In this document: positions 14,913 to 21,653 of the stretch, piece by piece | Numbering within the stretch: the first letter of the stretch is position 1 | Layout of the letters: the number at the start of each line of letters is the position of its first letter | Source: a virus | Strand: one strand, 5' to 3' | Virus record (IMG/VR): IMGVR_UViG_3300036791_000892 | Location: 1 to 64,000 of that record | DNA: 64,000 bases | Made by a program: the position numbers and the translations under genes | The notes under the pieces: generated by a model | Told to the model about the DNA's origin: nothing | Database searches by the model: none | The model's input: only the letters and a program-made list of their open reading frames with translations

Positions 14913-15092
14913 GGCACCTGAAAACTTCTCATACTCATTCTTATACGAGAATCAAAATTCTTATACGAGGGAGTATCAAACACCACCCCACCCCGATCTA
15001 GCAAGGGTGTGAGCGGTCTAGCGGAGTAATCTAGCAACCTATCCTCAAACCAAAAAACGATCACAAACCTGTGAAAAAAAATTCTTATACGA
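14892..15092 (+). promoter_or_regulatory. Cluster of four operator half-sites
   Basis: The core TTCTTATACGA occurs four times in the same orientation: within 14892-14904, 14937-14948, 14956-14968 and 15080-15092. Only the first overlaps a promoter. The rest stand alone in noncoding DNA, an arrangement seen for phage 'stoperators' and cooperative repressor sites. Confidence 0.75.
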
Positions 15093-15234
15093 TCTTTAAA
15101 AATGGTCCGAGTTTCGCCCCTGATTTCAGGTATTTTCGACATCATTCTAACTTCTCTTTTTTGCCTCCATCGAGATTAAAAGTCGCTGGATCATTTTAAA
15201 AACTTTGCTGGTTTTGAGATTAAATATATCTGCA

Positions 15235-15433
15235 TTATCTGCTTATTCTTAGATAGCAAGTGTTAATAAAATGAACTACTATGATAATCCAGTAAAAATC
15301 ATATTCTCACTATCTCAATCTTCACGACTTTTTAAAATGAAACATTCATACCTCGACTCAAAAGAGAAACGCTACTGTCTCCAGCGTTTTTTCTATTTTT
15401 TTTAACTGTCCGTATCTAAGAATAAGCAGATAA
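15235..15433. repeat. Perfect 21-bp inverted repeat with 157-bp spacing
   Basis: The arm at 15235-15255 (core CTGCTTATTCTTAG) and its exact reverse complement at 15413-15433. A chance match of this length in 200 bp is very unlikely. It could be paired protein-binding sites, an origin element, or the closing stem of a structured transcript. Confidence 0.85.
15367..15392 (+). terminator. Orphan Rho-independent terminator
   Basis: AAACGCT pairs with AGCGTTT across a 9-nt loop, followed by a T-run. There is no gene upstream for about 500 bp on this strand, so it may end a noncoding transcript or insulate the next operon. Confidence 0.65.
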
Positions 15434-15484
15434 CCCAGCGATTTCTCACCTTTTACTTTTTTGACATCTCTTTGCCCCCTTCCC

Positions 15485-15513
15485 TTGACATGTCCTCATC
15501 CCTCTGTTATCAT
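15485..15513 (+). promoter_or_regulatory. Promoter of the 15.5-kb early operon
   Basis: TTCCCTTGACA with TTGACA at 15485-15490, 17 bp, TATCAT (15508-15513). An ATG lies 5 nt downstream (15519) and opens a 26-codon ORF that overlaps the real gene out of frame. The real gene has its own ribosome site. Confidence 0.75.
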
Positions 15514-15540
15514 TTTTCATGCAATTCTACGGAGCCAATT

Positions 15541-16680
15541 ATGTCCAGACCTCGCAAAGAAATCTTCGACTGTATTCACGAGATTTATCATGCATTTGAA
15601 AGAGAAGGAATGTACATCTCAGCATCTTCAAAGCTGCTTACCAACATAAAATCTCTCTACTCTTACCTCACATTCAAACGAGCACTTAATCTCCTCGGCG
15701 CAAAACTTGTAACTCGCAAAGTCAATATTCTCACCAACACACACAGCATGTCATCTTCACGAGTTACACGGCATTACTATCATCTTGTAATAGACCCCAA
15801 ACTAACACTCTGGAAAGCTAAACAGCGGGCTGATGAGCTCCCACTAGCATCCTACACTGAGTTATCTACCCGTATCCGTGCTCCCCGGCTCATGAAAAAA
15901 ACCAAGACGGAGAGAGAAAAAATAGAAGATATCAAGAAACACCTACACGACCGAAGAAAGAAGGAAGCACACGACATGCAGAAGTCTGAGCCGGCCGGAC
16001 TTTTCCACAACCGTCCTATGCAGACTAAGCAAGAGATTTTTGCCTCTGTACGCGAGTTGTTTCCAGTAACTAACTACAGATATCGAATAAGCCTCATCAC
16101 GCTCAGTAAAGCACTCCGTCTTGTGGGAGCTAGACCTATCCAGATGGAAGATGGGTGGTATTGGATGTATCCATCCGAGCAGATACTTGAGTTCGTCGAG
16201 GAGTTAACTCGGGACAAGCTGCCTGTCCCTGAGGTAGAAATCTTCAAGGAATGCCGCAGGCATAACTATCTATGGATCCCCGAGGTTGTTGTGTTTAGTA
16301 TAAAAGATAGAGAAATGCATAGGATGGTATGGCCCCAGGACAACTCTGCCCACATGAAATGGTGCTGGTATAATGGCAGGGCCGGGGCTTCATATCCACG
16401 CACAACACCAGAGGTTATTTACATGCCCATCGAGCCTCCCGTGAGAGTTAGAAAGCCGGAAGGAACTGACATTGTGGGAGACTTTCTGCGAGATATTTTG
16501 GGAGAAGAACTCAAGGTAGATCACAAGATCATACACAGGGCAGCTGCTGATGTGGGTATATTACCATTGCAGCTGCGCCAGAAAAATAGTTATGCCATAG
16601 GCCCAGGACAGCAGGTAGTAGGAGAGCGTTGGGGAGTAAAGAACAAGTTCGCATACTGGCACATCACATATAAAGATTAA
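15541..16680 (+). CDS. Hypothetical protein with two related helical domains (379 aa)
   Basis: Starts at ATG 15541 with a GGAG ribosome site. Two segments look like copies of one fold: residues about 5-55 (KEIFDCIHEIYHAF ... RALNLLGAKLV) and about 160-215 (KQEIFASVRELF ... KALRLVGARPI), each ending in a Tyr/Trp-rich strand. This is a winged-helix-like pattern. The middle is highly charged, with RRKKEAHD. A DNA-binding role is plausible; no named family. Confidence 0.7.
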   Translation: MSRPRKEIFDCIHEIYHAFEREGMYISASSKLLTNIKSLYSYLTFKRALNLLGAKLVTRKVNILTNTHSMSSSRVTRHYYHLVIDPKLTLWKAKQRADELPLASYTELSTRIRAPRLMKKTKTEREKIEDIKKHLHDRRKKEAHDMQKSEPAGLFHNRPMQTKQEIFASVRELFPVTNYRYRISLITLSKALRLVGARPIQMEDGWYWMYPSEQILEFVEELTRDKLPVPEVEIFKECRRHNYLWIPEVVVFSIKDREMHRMVWPQDNSAHMKWCWYNGRAGASYPRTTPEVIYMPIEPPVRVRKPEGTDIVGDFLRDILGEELKVDHKIIHRAAADVGILPLQLRQKNSYAIGPGQQVVGERWGVKNKFAYWHITYKD

Positions 16681-16700
16681 CACCACACAGGAGTAACATC

Positions 16701-16943
16701 ATGGAGATAAATGAAGTAGTAAAGAAGTTTCTAGCCAGCCCGCCGAAAGATCTCATCAGAGAGTTTCGCCAGTTCGTGATTCATGAGCCCATAGCCAAGA
16801 ATCTTCTCATTGAGATATGTACTGAATCGCTTGAACGTGGTGCCCGGCCATCAGACCTGGCTGGATTCTCACTTATGTACGGGATGGCTATAGGAGTTAT
16901 GCTTGAACGCCATCGAACCTCAACCCTTGACAAAGAATCCTGA
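16701..16943 (+). CDS. Small hypothetical protein (80 aa)
   Basis: ATG 16701 has a good AGGAG site. The product is helical: an N-terminal MEINEVVKKFLASPPKDLIREF stretch, a central hydrophobic LAGFSLMYGMAIGVML helix and a polar end. It shares the operon with the 15541 gene. The next promoter overlaps its last codons. Function unknown. Confidence 0.68.
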   Translation: MEINEVVKKFLASPPKDLIREFRQFVIHEPIAKNLLIEICTESLERGARPSDLAGFSLMYGMAIGVMLERHRTSTLDKES

Positions 16944-16955
16944 CGCATGTATCAT
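16927..16955 (+). promoter_or_regulatory. Promoter inside the end of the previous gene
   Basis: AACCCTTGACA with TTGACA at 16927-16932, 17 bp, TATCAT (16950-16955). Start near 16962, then a leader with a CGGAGAA ribosome site. Confidence 0.75.
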
Positions 16956-16990
16956 ATATTACGTTTCAAAAAATTTTTTTCGGAGAAACT

Positions 16991-17416
16991 ATGAATGGAC
17001 AAGACATTGACCAGCAAACGGCGTTTGCAGTTGGTCACATCTCATGCTGGCTCGGTACCTATGCAGAAAGCTGCTCAGTACTTCGGTCACAACTTACCCT
17101 CAGGGTGGCATCGATACTTCTCGCCGAGGCGGACGGGACGCTACTTCGGCCTGAAGATATTATGCCCTCACTGCCAAGACGTGCCACCAAAACACGTAAA
17201 GCCTTGGAACCGATGGCGTTGGCTAACGGTACACATCCTGACACACCGCCACACCATACAGTGAGAAAGCAAAAGAAAACGAGGAAGGGGTGGAAGATGC
17301 CTCAGGCGCAGAAAGACCACTTGTCGCACCTCGCTAAACTACGGTGGGGTAGTATGTCCAAGAACAAGAAAACTCGCTTGCAGAACAAGATGAGTAAAGC
17401 CAGGTTGGGTAAATAA
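16991..17416 (+). CDS. Hypothetical protein with basic C-terminus (141 aa)
   Basis: ATG 16991 is 5 nt after GGAG. The C-terminal 40 residues are Lys/Arg-rich with a QKDHLSHLAKLRWG motif seen at the ends of assorted phage proteins; the middle has an LPRRATKTRK linker. A second open frame from ATG 16995 overlaps for 270 bp and encodes 89 residues with a CPHC motif. I favour the longer frame because of its C-terminal motif, but both could be translated. Confidence 0.55.
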   Translation: MNGQDIDQQTAFAVGHISCWLGTYAESCSVLRSQLTLRVASILLAEADGTLLRPEDIMPSLPRRATKTRKALEPMALANGTHPDTPPHHTVRKQKKTRKGWKMPQAQKDHLSHLAKLRWGSMSKNKKTRLQNKMSKARLGK

Positions 17417-17425
17417 CACCTGTGG

Positions 17426-17444
17426 GGCCCCAGAAGATGGGGCC
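17426..17444 (+). terminator. Weak hairpin between early genes
   Basis: GGCCCC and GGGGCC with a 7-nt loop. No U-tract. Confidence 0.4.
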
Positions 17445-17461
17445 TCCGTGTTTGAGGGCAT

Positions 17462-17650
17462 ATGAGAAAGAAGAAAAAATTGAAGACTGCCCTGCTCAAT
17501 GCTGCTCATAGTCTTGAGAAGGCAAGCGAGGCGATAGCTAAGGTTCTGGAGGTAATACCTAAAGACCACGTGCATCGGAGAATGTTTTCCGAGCTCGAGA
17601 GTAGTTTGATGGATTCATCGGAGATGGCAGAGAGTCTTGCGAAGCTGTAA
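17462..17650 (+). CDS. Small basic-start helical protein (62 aa)
   Basis: ATG 17462 follows GAGGG. The 62 residues start MRKKKKLKTALLNAAHSLEK and form amphipathic helices to the end, with alternating Ser/Ala/Glu. No family is recognised. Confidence 0.65.
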   Translation: MRKKKKLKTALLNAAHSLEKASEAIAKVLEVIPKDHVHRRMFSELESSLMDSSEMAESLAKL

Positions 17651-17686
17651 AAAAATACCCCCTTGATATCAAATAGGTGGTGAAAA

Positions 17687-17956
17687 ATGGACAGAGAAAT
17701 GAAATACATTATCTTTGAAGTAACTAAAGGCCACACAATTCATATCCCTGTGGTATTCCATCGGGTTCTTAATCACAAGGATGTGAGTCAGGCATTGCTG
17801 CCCGTGTTGCTTGAAACTTTCTCACCTCACACGGTGAAGCCAGTGAGTGCTGGATTTTATAGCCTGCTGACTGGCCGGTGTACGGGTGAGTCGACATCTC
17901 TGGATTTGAGACACCGTGCTGAGGACAAGGAAATTATAGAACACGGCATCCCTTGA
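17687..17956 (+). CDS. Hypothetical protein (89 aa)
   Basis: ATG 17687 after AGGTGG. Mixed alpha/beta: a beta-rich N-half, YIIFEVTKGHTIHIPVVFH, then a helix, SQALLPVLLETF. The end of the gene contains the next promoter. No family is recognised. Confidence 0.62.
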   Translation: MDREMKYIIFEVTKGHTIHIPVVFHRVLNHKDVSQALLPVLLETFSPHTVKPVSAGFYSLLTGRCTGESTSLDLRHRAEDKEIIEHGIP

Positions 17957-17988
17957 CATAGTGAATTCTCGCATGTAACATATGTTAC
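17953..17988 (+). promoter_or_regulatory. Promoter with a 14-bp palindrome at -10/+1
   Basis: TCCCTTGACA with TTGACA at 17953-17958, 17 bp, TAACAT (17976-17981). The perfect palindrome GTAACATATGTTAC (17975-17988) covers the -10 box and start region and could be an operator different from the TTCTTATACGA family. Confidence 0.65.
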
Positions 17989-18018
17989 GTTATGTTAGTC
18001 AATTCAAAAGGAGCCTAC

Positions 18019-18252
18019 ATGGCGGACAAGAAGCCAACCTACGAAGAACTGCAGGAACAGTTGGAAGAGATGAAAAAGAAAGAAGCCAACCTGTCTTTCA
18101 AGGTAAGCGATAAAGGCGGAGTGAGTGTTTATGGCCTCGGCCGCTTTCCCGTGACATTGTATTATGAACAGTGGCAGAAACTGTTTGACAACATCGAGCA
18201 GCTTAAAACCTTCGTCAAGGACAACAAGAAAAAGATGAAGATGAAAGAATAA
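18019..18252 (+). CDS. Conserved small phage protein (77 aa)
   Basis: ATG 18019 with an AAAGGAGCC site. It has a coiled-coil N-half (EELQEQLEEMKKKEA) and a GGVSVYGLGRFPVTLYYEQW motif typical of a small protein family found in many environmental phages; function unknown. Lys-rich C-terminus. An upstream in-frame ATG lacks a ribosome site. Confidence 0.75.
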   Translation: MADKKPTYEELQEQLEEMKKKEANLSFKVSDKGGVSVYGLGRFPVTLYYEQWQKLFDNIEQLKTFVKDNKKKMKMKE

Positions 18253-18360
18253 AACAATTTGCCTGCGTGCTGCGTGTCCATACACTGAGTACGCCGTGGG
18301 ACTTTTGTCCATGGGGCCCCCAACGTCCACAGGCACAGTATTAAACCAATAGGAGGAAGG

Positions 18361-18705
18361 ATGACAACCATCAACAGCAAGGAACTTACCTCAGCACTGT
18401 CAGAGTTACAGGAACTACACCGCGAATCACACCGCAAAAATTTCAATGAACAAATCACACAGGCAATGAGATCCGAATTGGGCTGTCCCATCTGCGATGT
18501 CGGAAACAGACTCCTTGCCGATGATGAGATGTTTAAAGAATTCTTTGATTTCATGATGTCATCACTTGGGATTCGCTGTGTCACGATGGCAACCGTATTG
18601 GGACTTCAGTTTGATGTTTTCTATTCTCATACATCCATGCTATCTTTGGGAATCATAATCGGGAGAAAACAAGCCCAGGTGGAGGCCATGAAGGTTAAAG
18701 TATGA
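18361..18705 (+). CDS. Hypothetical protein with a CPIC motif (114 aa)
   Basis: ATG 18361 after a strong AGGAGGA site. It has a helical N-half rich in Glu/Gln, a single CPIC near residue 42, then a hydrophobic C-half that may dip into the membrane (IRCVTMATVLGLQFDVFY, SMLSLGIIIG). First gene of a 4-gene overlapping operon. Confidence 0.65.
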   Translation: MTTINSKELTSALSELQELHRESHRKNFNEQITQAMRSELGCPICDVGNRLLADDEMFKEFFDFMMSSLGIRCVTMATVLGLQFDVFYSHTSMLSLGIIIGRKQAQVEAMKVKV

Positions 18706-19124
18706 GTGTGCTCCAGCCTTGGCTAGAAAAACTCTCGTGGAAGAAGCAGACGGTCATGCTTGGTGCTATCCGTTCACCGGACAACGTGCATACACTAAAG
18801 CTCAAAGCACTTGTTATATGGATCCGTAACAACATAGTCCAGAATGCTGATCCTATGACTGGGTTCTTACATGCAGCCTTAGATGACCTTCCGCTGTTCG
18901 AGCACATGGACAGGGAGTTTGAGAGGCTCACATTACATGCCGCGCACCACATTCTACTGGCAATGGAAGTTATTGGATTCGACCACCCCGATGAGTTTAC
19001 CCGGATGAATGCATGGAAGTTTTATTCCGACGCAGTTGATGCTCAGCATTTAAACCCAGAAACTCCGGCACAATACGAATCCCGATACACAGACAATCCT
19101 TCAAGAACTAAAGGAGTGAGTTAA
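18702..19124 (+). CDS. Hypothetical protein (140 aa)
   Basis: Overlaps the previous gene by ATGA. A helical protein with a long amphipathic central region (FERLTLHAAHHILLAMEVIGFDHP). No family is recognised. It is followed without a gap by the next start codon. Confidence 0.65.
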   Translation: MSVLQPWLEKLSWKKQTVMLGAIRSPDNVHTLKLKALVIWIRNNIVQNADPMTGFLHAALDDLPLFEHMDREFERLTLHAAHHILLAMEVIGFDHPDEFTRMNAWKFYSDAVDAQHLNPETPAQYESRYTDNPSRTKGVS

Positions 19125-19628
19125 ATGAGAGATATTCTGATGTTCCAGTGGCTACTGGAGAACTGCCTGGAGAAGGTACAAAATGGCGCAGTCATCTTCC
19201 GCAGTGAACAAAGCCGCGACCACGCCATACAGAAATTCATGACGTACTTCTGTGGTGGCTCGTATGATGCTGCCAATCACAAGTACACGCTACCCAACGG
19301 AAGCACCATCACATTTTCAGTTATCCCGCCTGACCTCGAGCCGCCCGAGATGTACTATGACGAGGTGAGCCGGGTGAACCCAGCTCTGTACGAAATTGCG
19401 AAACGAGTAACACTGGACGCCGGTCTGCCCTATACGGACCCGCGAACCGGCATAACTACGAAACCAAAACCACCTAAAAGAGACCCGAAAAAGATCAGTA
19501 AAGCAGATTACGAGAACTTGGTAGCTTTCGTGAATGGCACCCCACAGAAGAATAAGAATGGTGTAAAGTTCATCGGAGAGCCAGTGCCAACGCCGAGAAA
19601 GAGTTCTAAAAAGAGGAGAAAAAAATGA
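19125..19628 (+). CDS. Hypothetical protein with basic tail (167 aa)
   Basis: The ATG follows the preceding stop codon directly. The N-terminal two thirds are mixed alpha/beta, with PNGSTITFSVIPPDLEPPEMYYDE resembling a domain in terminase-like or ATPase proteins without the catalytic parts. The last 45 residues are Lys/Pro-rich and basic. Possible nucleic-acid contact; no family is assigned. Confidence 0.65.
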   Translation: MRDILMFQWLLENCLEKVQNGAVIFRSEQSRDHAIQKFMTYFCGGSYDAANHKYTLPNGSTITFSVIPPDLEPPEMYYDEVSRVNPALYEIAKRVTLDAGLPYTDPRTGITTKPKPPKRDPKKISKADYENLVAFVNGTPQKNKNGVKFIGEPVPTPRKSSKKRRKK

Positions 19629-19813
19629 GTGAGCGAACATGGAAGTGGGGAAGAATCCAGCTTGATCTTGATTTCACGATGTTCGGTGTAGGCTTAGGGT
19701 TCTGTTTCAGTAACGGCTCGGCTTTTTTCTGTGTGCCGTTCTTTCTAGTTACTCGCGGGCCGGTAGAAGAGAAGCCGGTAGAAGAGGACGAATGTTCACC
19801 CGAGAAGAATTAA
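19625..19813 (+). CDS. Small hydrophobic hypothetical protein (62 aa)
   Basis: 4-bp overlap with the previous gene. A Phe/Gly-rich core (residues 18-43, TMFGVGLGFCFSNGSAFFCV) may insert in a membrane; the tail is acidic. No family is recognised. Confidence 0.6.
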   Translation: MSERTWKWGRIQLDLDFTMFGVGLGFCFSNGSAFFCVPFFLVTRGPVEEKPVEEDECSPEKN

Positions 19814-19992
19814 TACACTTACAATCACGTTTAAGAATCCAGTGTTATTGGATAATTTATCTCTCAAACCCAGACCTTCCCCTTGATCGTGATGAGATTA
19901 TTCTCGGCTATTTTGAAACTTTGGAGATATCCAAAATACTCAATCTATACCTTCCGCTTGAAAGCATCGGGGTCTCGTCTTTTCCGAGATAG
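19792..19992 (+). CDS. Small hypothetical protein overlapping a convergent gene (66 aa)
   Basis: ATG 19792 sits inside the end of the previous gene. Helical, Leu/Ile-rich with an acidic start. Its last 48 bp overlap the 3' end of the minus-strand HTH gene. No clear ribosome site, so its reality is uncertain. Confidence 0.4.
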   Translation: MFTREELIHLQSRLRIQCYWIIYLSNPDLPLDRDEIILGYFETLEISKILNLYLPLESIGVSSFPR

Positions 19993-20418
19993 TAAGTCAC
20001 GCAGTTTAAATAGATCGTCTGGTGAGATGTTGGAGATATCCAGATGCTTCAACCATTCAGCCGTCTTACCTTTGATCTTCCATTCCATCAATTCACTCAG
20101 CAAGTACTCAGCTTCACTGCGCCGGTTTGGATATTTGCGATGTCCTGTGCTACGATTCACATACTCATCGGAGTTCCAGAAGCCGTTAACTCCGGTATCT
20201 CTGGTAGAACCATCCCATGAAGTTTGTCGTTTCTTTCTACCTTTCCTATTATTGCTACCTTGTGGGTGTTTAAGTTGTGATTTATTTCCTACTCCACCTA
20301 ATACAGCTCGGATCTTTCTTCGACTTGCTGGGTTACGCTCCATTCCTAATGCCAGAGCGATCTCACCAGTTGTCAAGCCGCGTTCATGAAGATCCTTAAT
20401 CTTCAATATATCAAGCAT
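19945..20418 (-). CDS. HTH protein, minus strand, leaderless (157 aa)
   Basis: ATG 20418 is 5 nt after a TAGAAT -10 box. The N-terminal 40 residues are an HTH of the resolvase/Trp-repressor-like kind: KIKDLHERGLTTGEIALALGM. The middle (about 50-95) is very basic and polar, the C-terminus helical. As the only minus-strand gene inside the long plus-strand early block, it may be a regulator or a homing-nuclease-like accessory protein lacking a nuclease motif. Confidence 0.65.
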   Translation of the reverse strand: MLDILKIKDLHERGLTTGEIALALGMERNPASRRKIRAVLGGVGNKSQLKHPQGSNNRKGRKKRQTSWDGSTRDTGVNGFWNSDEYVNRSTGHRKYPNRRSEAEYLLSELMEWKIKGKTAEWLKHLDISNISPDDLFKLRDLLSRKRRDPDAFKRKV

Positions 20419-20423
20419 GTTTC

Positions 20424-20452
20424 ATTCTAGCAAAAAAAGACCCCTTTGTCAA
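20424..20452 (-). promoter_or_regulatory. Leaderless promoter of the minus-strand HTH gene
   Basis: Minus strand: CCCCTTGACA with TTGACA at 20452-20447, 17 bp, TAGAAT (20429-20424), 5 nt, ATG 20418. The -35 lies within the loop and stem of the terminator that ends the upstream RNA candidate. Confidence 0.7.
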
Positions 20453-20543
20453 GGGGCCTAGAGGTGGGGAGAGTGCCGGGAGGAACAAGTCGTAGTCGGG
20501 CTTTTTTTTCACGAAGTAACCGACCACTTTCGCCATCCCAGCA
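20430..20543 (-). ncRNA. Candidate small RNA of about 115 nt
   Basis: On the minus strand, TTGACT-17-TATAAT predicts a start near 20543. A hairpin CCCCTT/AAGGGG followed by seven T ends transcription near 20430. Between them, GTGGTCGG and CCGACTAC (20527-20520 and 20499-20492) form an 8-bp stem, then a C/U-rich single-stranded stretch containing TTCCTCCCGG and CTCCCCACCTC. The only ORF (ATG 20536, 41 codons) reads through the terminator, which argues for an untranslated RNA. The exposed CCUCC-like sequence could pair with ribosome-binding sites (inference). Confidence 0.6.
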
Positions 20544-20549
20544 GAATTC

Positions 20550-20578
20550 ATTATAGCAAACGGGCTCCTCAAAGTCAA
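20550..20578 (-). promoter_or_regulatory. Near-consensus promoter of the small RNA
   Basis: Minus strand: TTGACT (20578-20573), 17 bp, a perfect TATAAT (20555-20550). One of the strongest promoters by sequence in the window. Confidence 0.8.
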
Positions 20579-20588
20579 GCTGGATCCC

Positions 20589-20617
20589 TTGACAAAAGTT
20601 TGTATAAGAATTAATAT
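20589..20617 (+). promoter_or_regulatory. Leaderless promoter with reversed operator-like half-site
   Basis: TCCCTTGACA with TTGACA at 20589-20594, 17 bp, TAATAT (20612-20617), 6 nt, ATG 20624. The spacer contains TTGTATAAGAATT, a one-mismatch half-site, placed as at 8738. Confidence 0.75.
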
Positions 20618-20623
20618 ACGTCT

Positions 20624-20827
20624 ATGACAAACAAGAAACTCAAGACGAAACCCGAGAACGGGCATAAGCGTGTTGTTAAAGATTCAATCCAACCCGTTAG
20701 ATTCACCCAACGTGAGCTAAGAGTGCTCAAGAAGCTCGCTTGGCCCAAGCAGAGCATCTCAGAATGGATTCGTGAATCTATCCGGCAAAGAGTTAACAGG
20801 GAGTATCGCAAGGAATTCTCGGCATAA
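20624..20827 (+). CDS. Ribbon-helix-helix (Arc/MetJ-like) DNA-binding protein (67 aa)
   Basis: Starts at ATG 20624, 6 nt after the -10 box. After a basic N-terminus, residues about 24-60 match the RHH pattern: a PVRFTQ beta strand, helix RELRVLKKLAW, helix SISEWIRESIRQRV. Such dimers bind operators as tandem half-sites. With an operator-like half-site in its own promoter it is a candidate binder of the TTCTTATACGA family. Confidence 0.72.
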   Translation: MTNKKLKTKPENGHKRVVKDSIQPVRFTQRELRVLKKLAWPKQSISEWIRESIRQRVNREYRKEFSA

Positions 20828-20847
20828 AAAAAGTTTCAAAGATTTCC

Positions 20848-20877
20848 TTGACATACTGCCAGCAAAGGACTTAATAT
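20848..20877 (+). promoter_or_regulatory. Promoter upstream of the 20895 gene
   Basis: TTCCTTGACA with TTGACA at 20848-20853 and TAATAT (20872-20877) 18 bp on; TATAGA at 20875 is an alternative -10. A GAGG site precedes ATG 20895, so this is a short ordinary leader. Confidence 0.55.
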
Positions 20878-20894
20878 AGACTAGACGAGGCCAC

Positions 20895-21626
20895 ATGGAC
20901 AAAAAGAAATGTCGGTGCCAAAAACCCGCAAAGTTTTATTCCAAGCGATTAGGGGCACCGTTCTGTTCCGACAAATGCTATGAGGAAGCCCAGACTCCTC
21001 TTGATATCAACGAGCCCCACATCGTAGTGACGCGCAAGACCGGCGCCTACTTCAAGCAAGGCGAAATCACATTCCACGTCGATGAACACAATCTCGATAA
21101 GGTATTAGGCGCAGGGACCTATTCAGGATCCAACTCGTGCTTGGACCTGTTGCTGGATTCGCAGGTCACAACTCTGGCCCTCGCAAATGGTCTAAGCGTC
21201 ACACCTTTCGTCTACGAGCTGGTAAAGCATCCACTCCACGGCATCATCCAGATGGTTTGGTATAGAGATCTCAAGCATAATGTGGACTTCAAACATCTTG
21301 AGAAGAATCAAATCCAACGAATCCGGGACTACAACATAGCTCTGGCAAGTTACAAGCCGGGGGAGAACGGGGAGGCCAAGCGAGTTACGAAGAAGGCATC
21401 CATGCTCTCCACTGTTTTTCGGGTCATCAAAAAACATCCAAAAGTTCCAGCCGGACGTGCAACCCAAATGCTGAGTGTGATAAAATCCTTCCCTGATGGA
21501 GCTACGCTCGCACAAATCATCGAAGCTGCGCCGGACAAGGTCAAGACCAAACAACCAATTGACAAAATCTGCACCCGCTTTGTGGGGGAGCTAATGAAGG
21601 CTGGAGCAGTGGAGGAAGTTAAGTGA
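20895..21626 (+). CDS. Hypothetical protein with N-terminal zinc knuckle (243 aa)
   Basis: The N-terminus has CRCQKPAKFYSKRLGAPFC ... C (residues 6-28), a likely small zinc-binding knuckle. The middle is mixed alpha/beta; the C-terminal 80 residues look like a winged-helix module (SVIKSFPDGATLAQIIEAAP ... FVGELMKAGAVEEV). Probably DNA- or RNA-binding. It is followed 27 bp later by HTH paralogue C, likely in one operon. Confidence 0.68.
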   Translation: MDKKKCRCQKPAKFYSKRLGAPFCSDKCYEEAQTPLDINEPHIVVTRKTGAYFKQGEITFHVDEHNLDKVLGAGTYSGSNSCLDLLLDSQVTTLALANGLSVTPFVYELVKHPLHGIIQMVWYRDLKHNVDFKHLEKNQIQRIRDYNIALASYKPGENGEAKRVTKKASMLSTVFRVIKKHPKVPAGRATQMLSVIKSFPDGATLAQIIEAAPDKVKTKQPIDKICTRFVGELMKAGAVEEVK

Positions 21627-21653
21627 CCACACAATTTAAAAAGGAGCAACAAA

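Larger units (their letters stand above)
15093..15484. other. AT-rich noncoding region
   Basis: No supported gene on either strand. It holds a 21-bp inverted repeat pair and an orphan terminator-like hairpin (listed separately) and is rich in A/T runs. Together with the half-site cluster it is the largest intergenic stretch of the window. Possible roles are replication origin, packaging site or an untranslated RNA; none is proven. Confidence 0.6.

Noticed and set aside
8700-15092. CRISPR array suggested by repeated TTCTTATACGA
   Set aside because: Copies are short, irregularly spaced, differ in orientation and lie at promoters; no spacers or cas genes.
14864-15540. Integrase attachment site or lysogeny switch
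   Set aside because: Repeats and operators are present, but no integrase, excisionase or clear CI-type repressor is encoded in the window.
19883-20389. 168-aa plus-strand ORF
   Set aside because: Antisense of the minus-strand HTH gene, which has a good leaderless promoter and an HTH motif.
20411-20536. 41-codon ORF within the small RNA candidate
   Set aside because: It reads through the hairpin-T7 terminator and lacks a ribosome site; kept only as an alternative.
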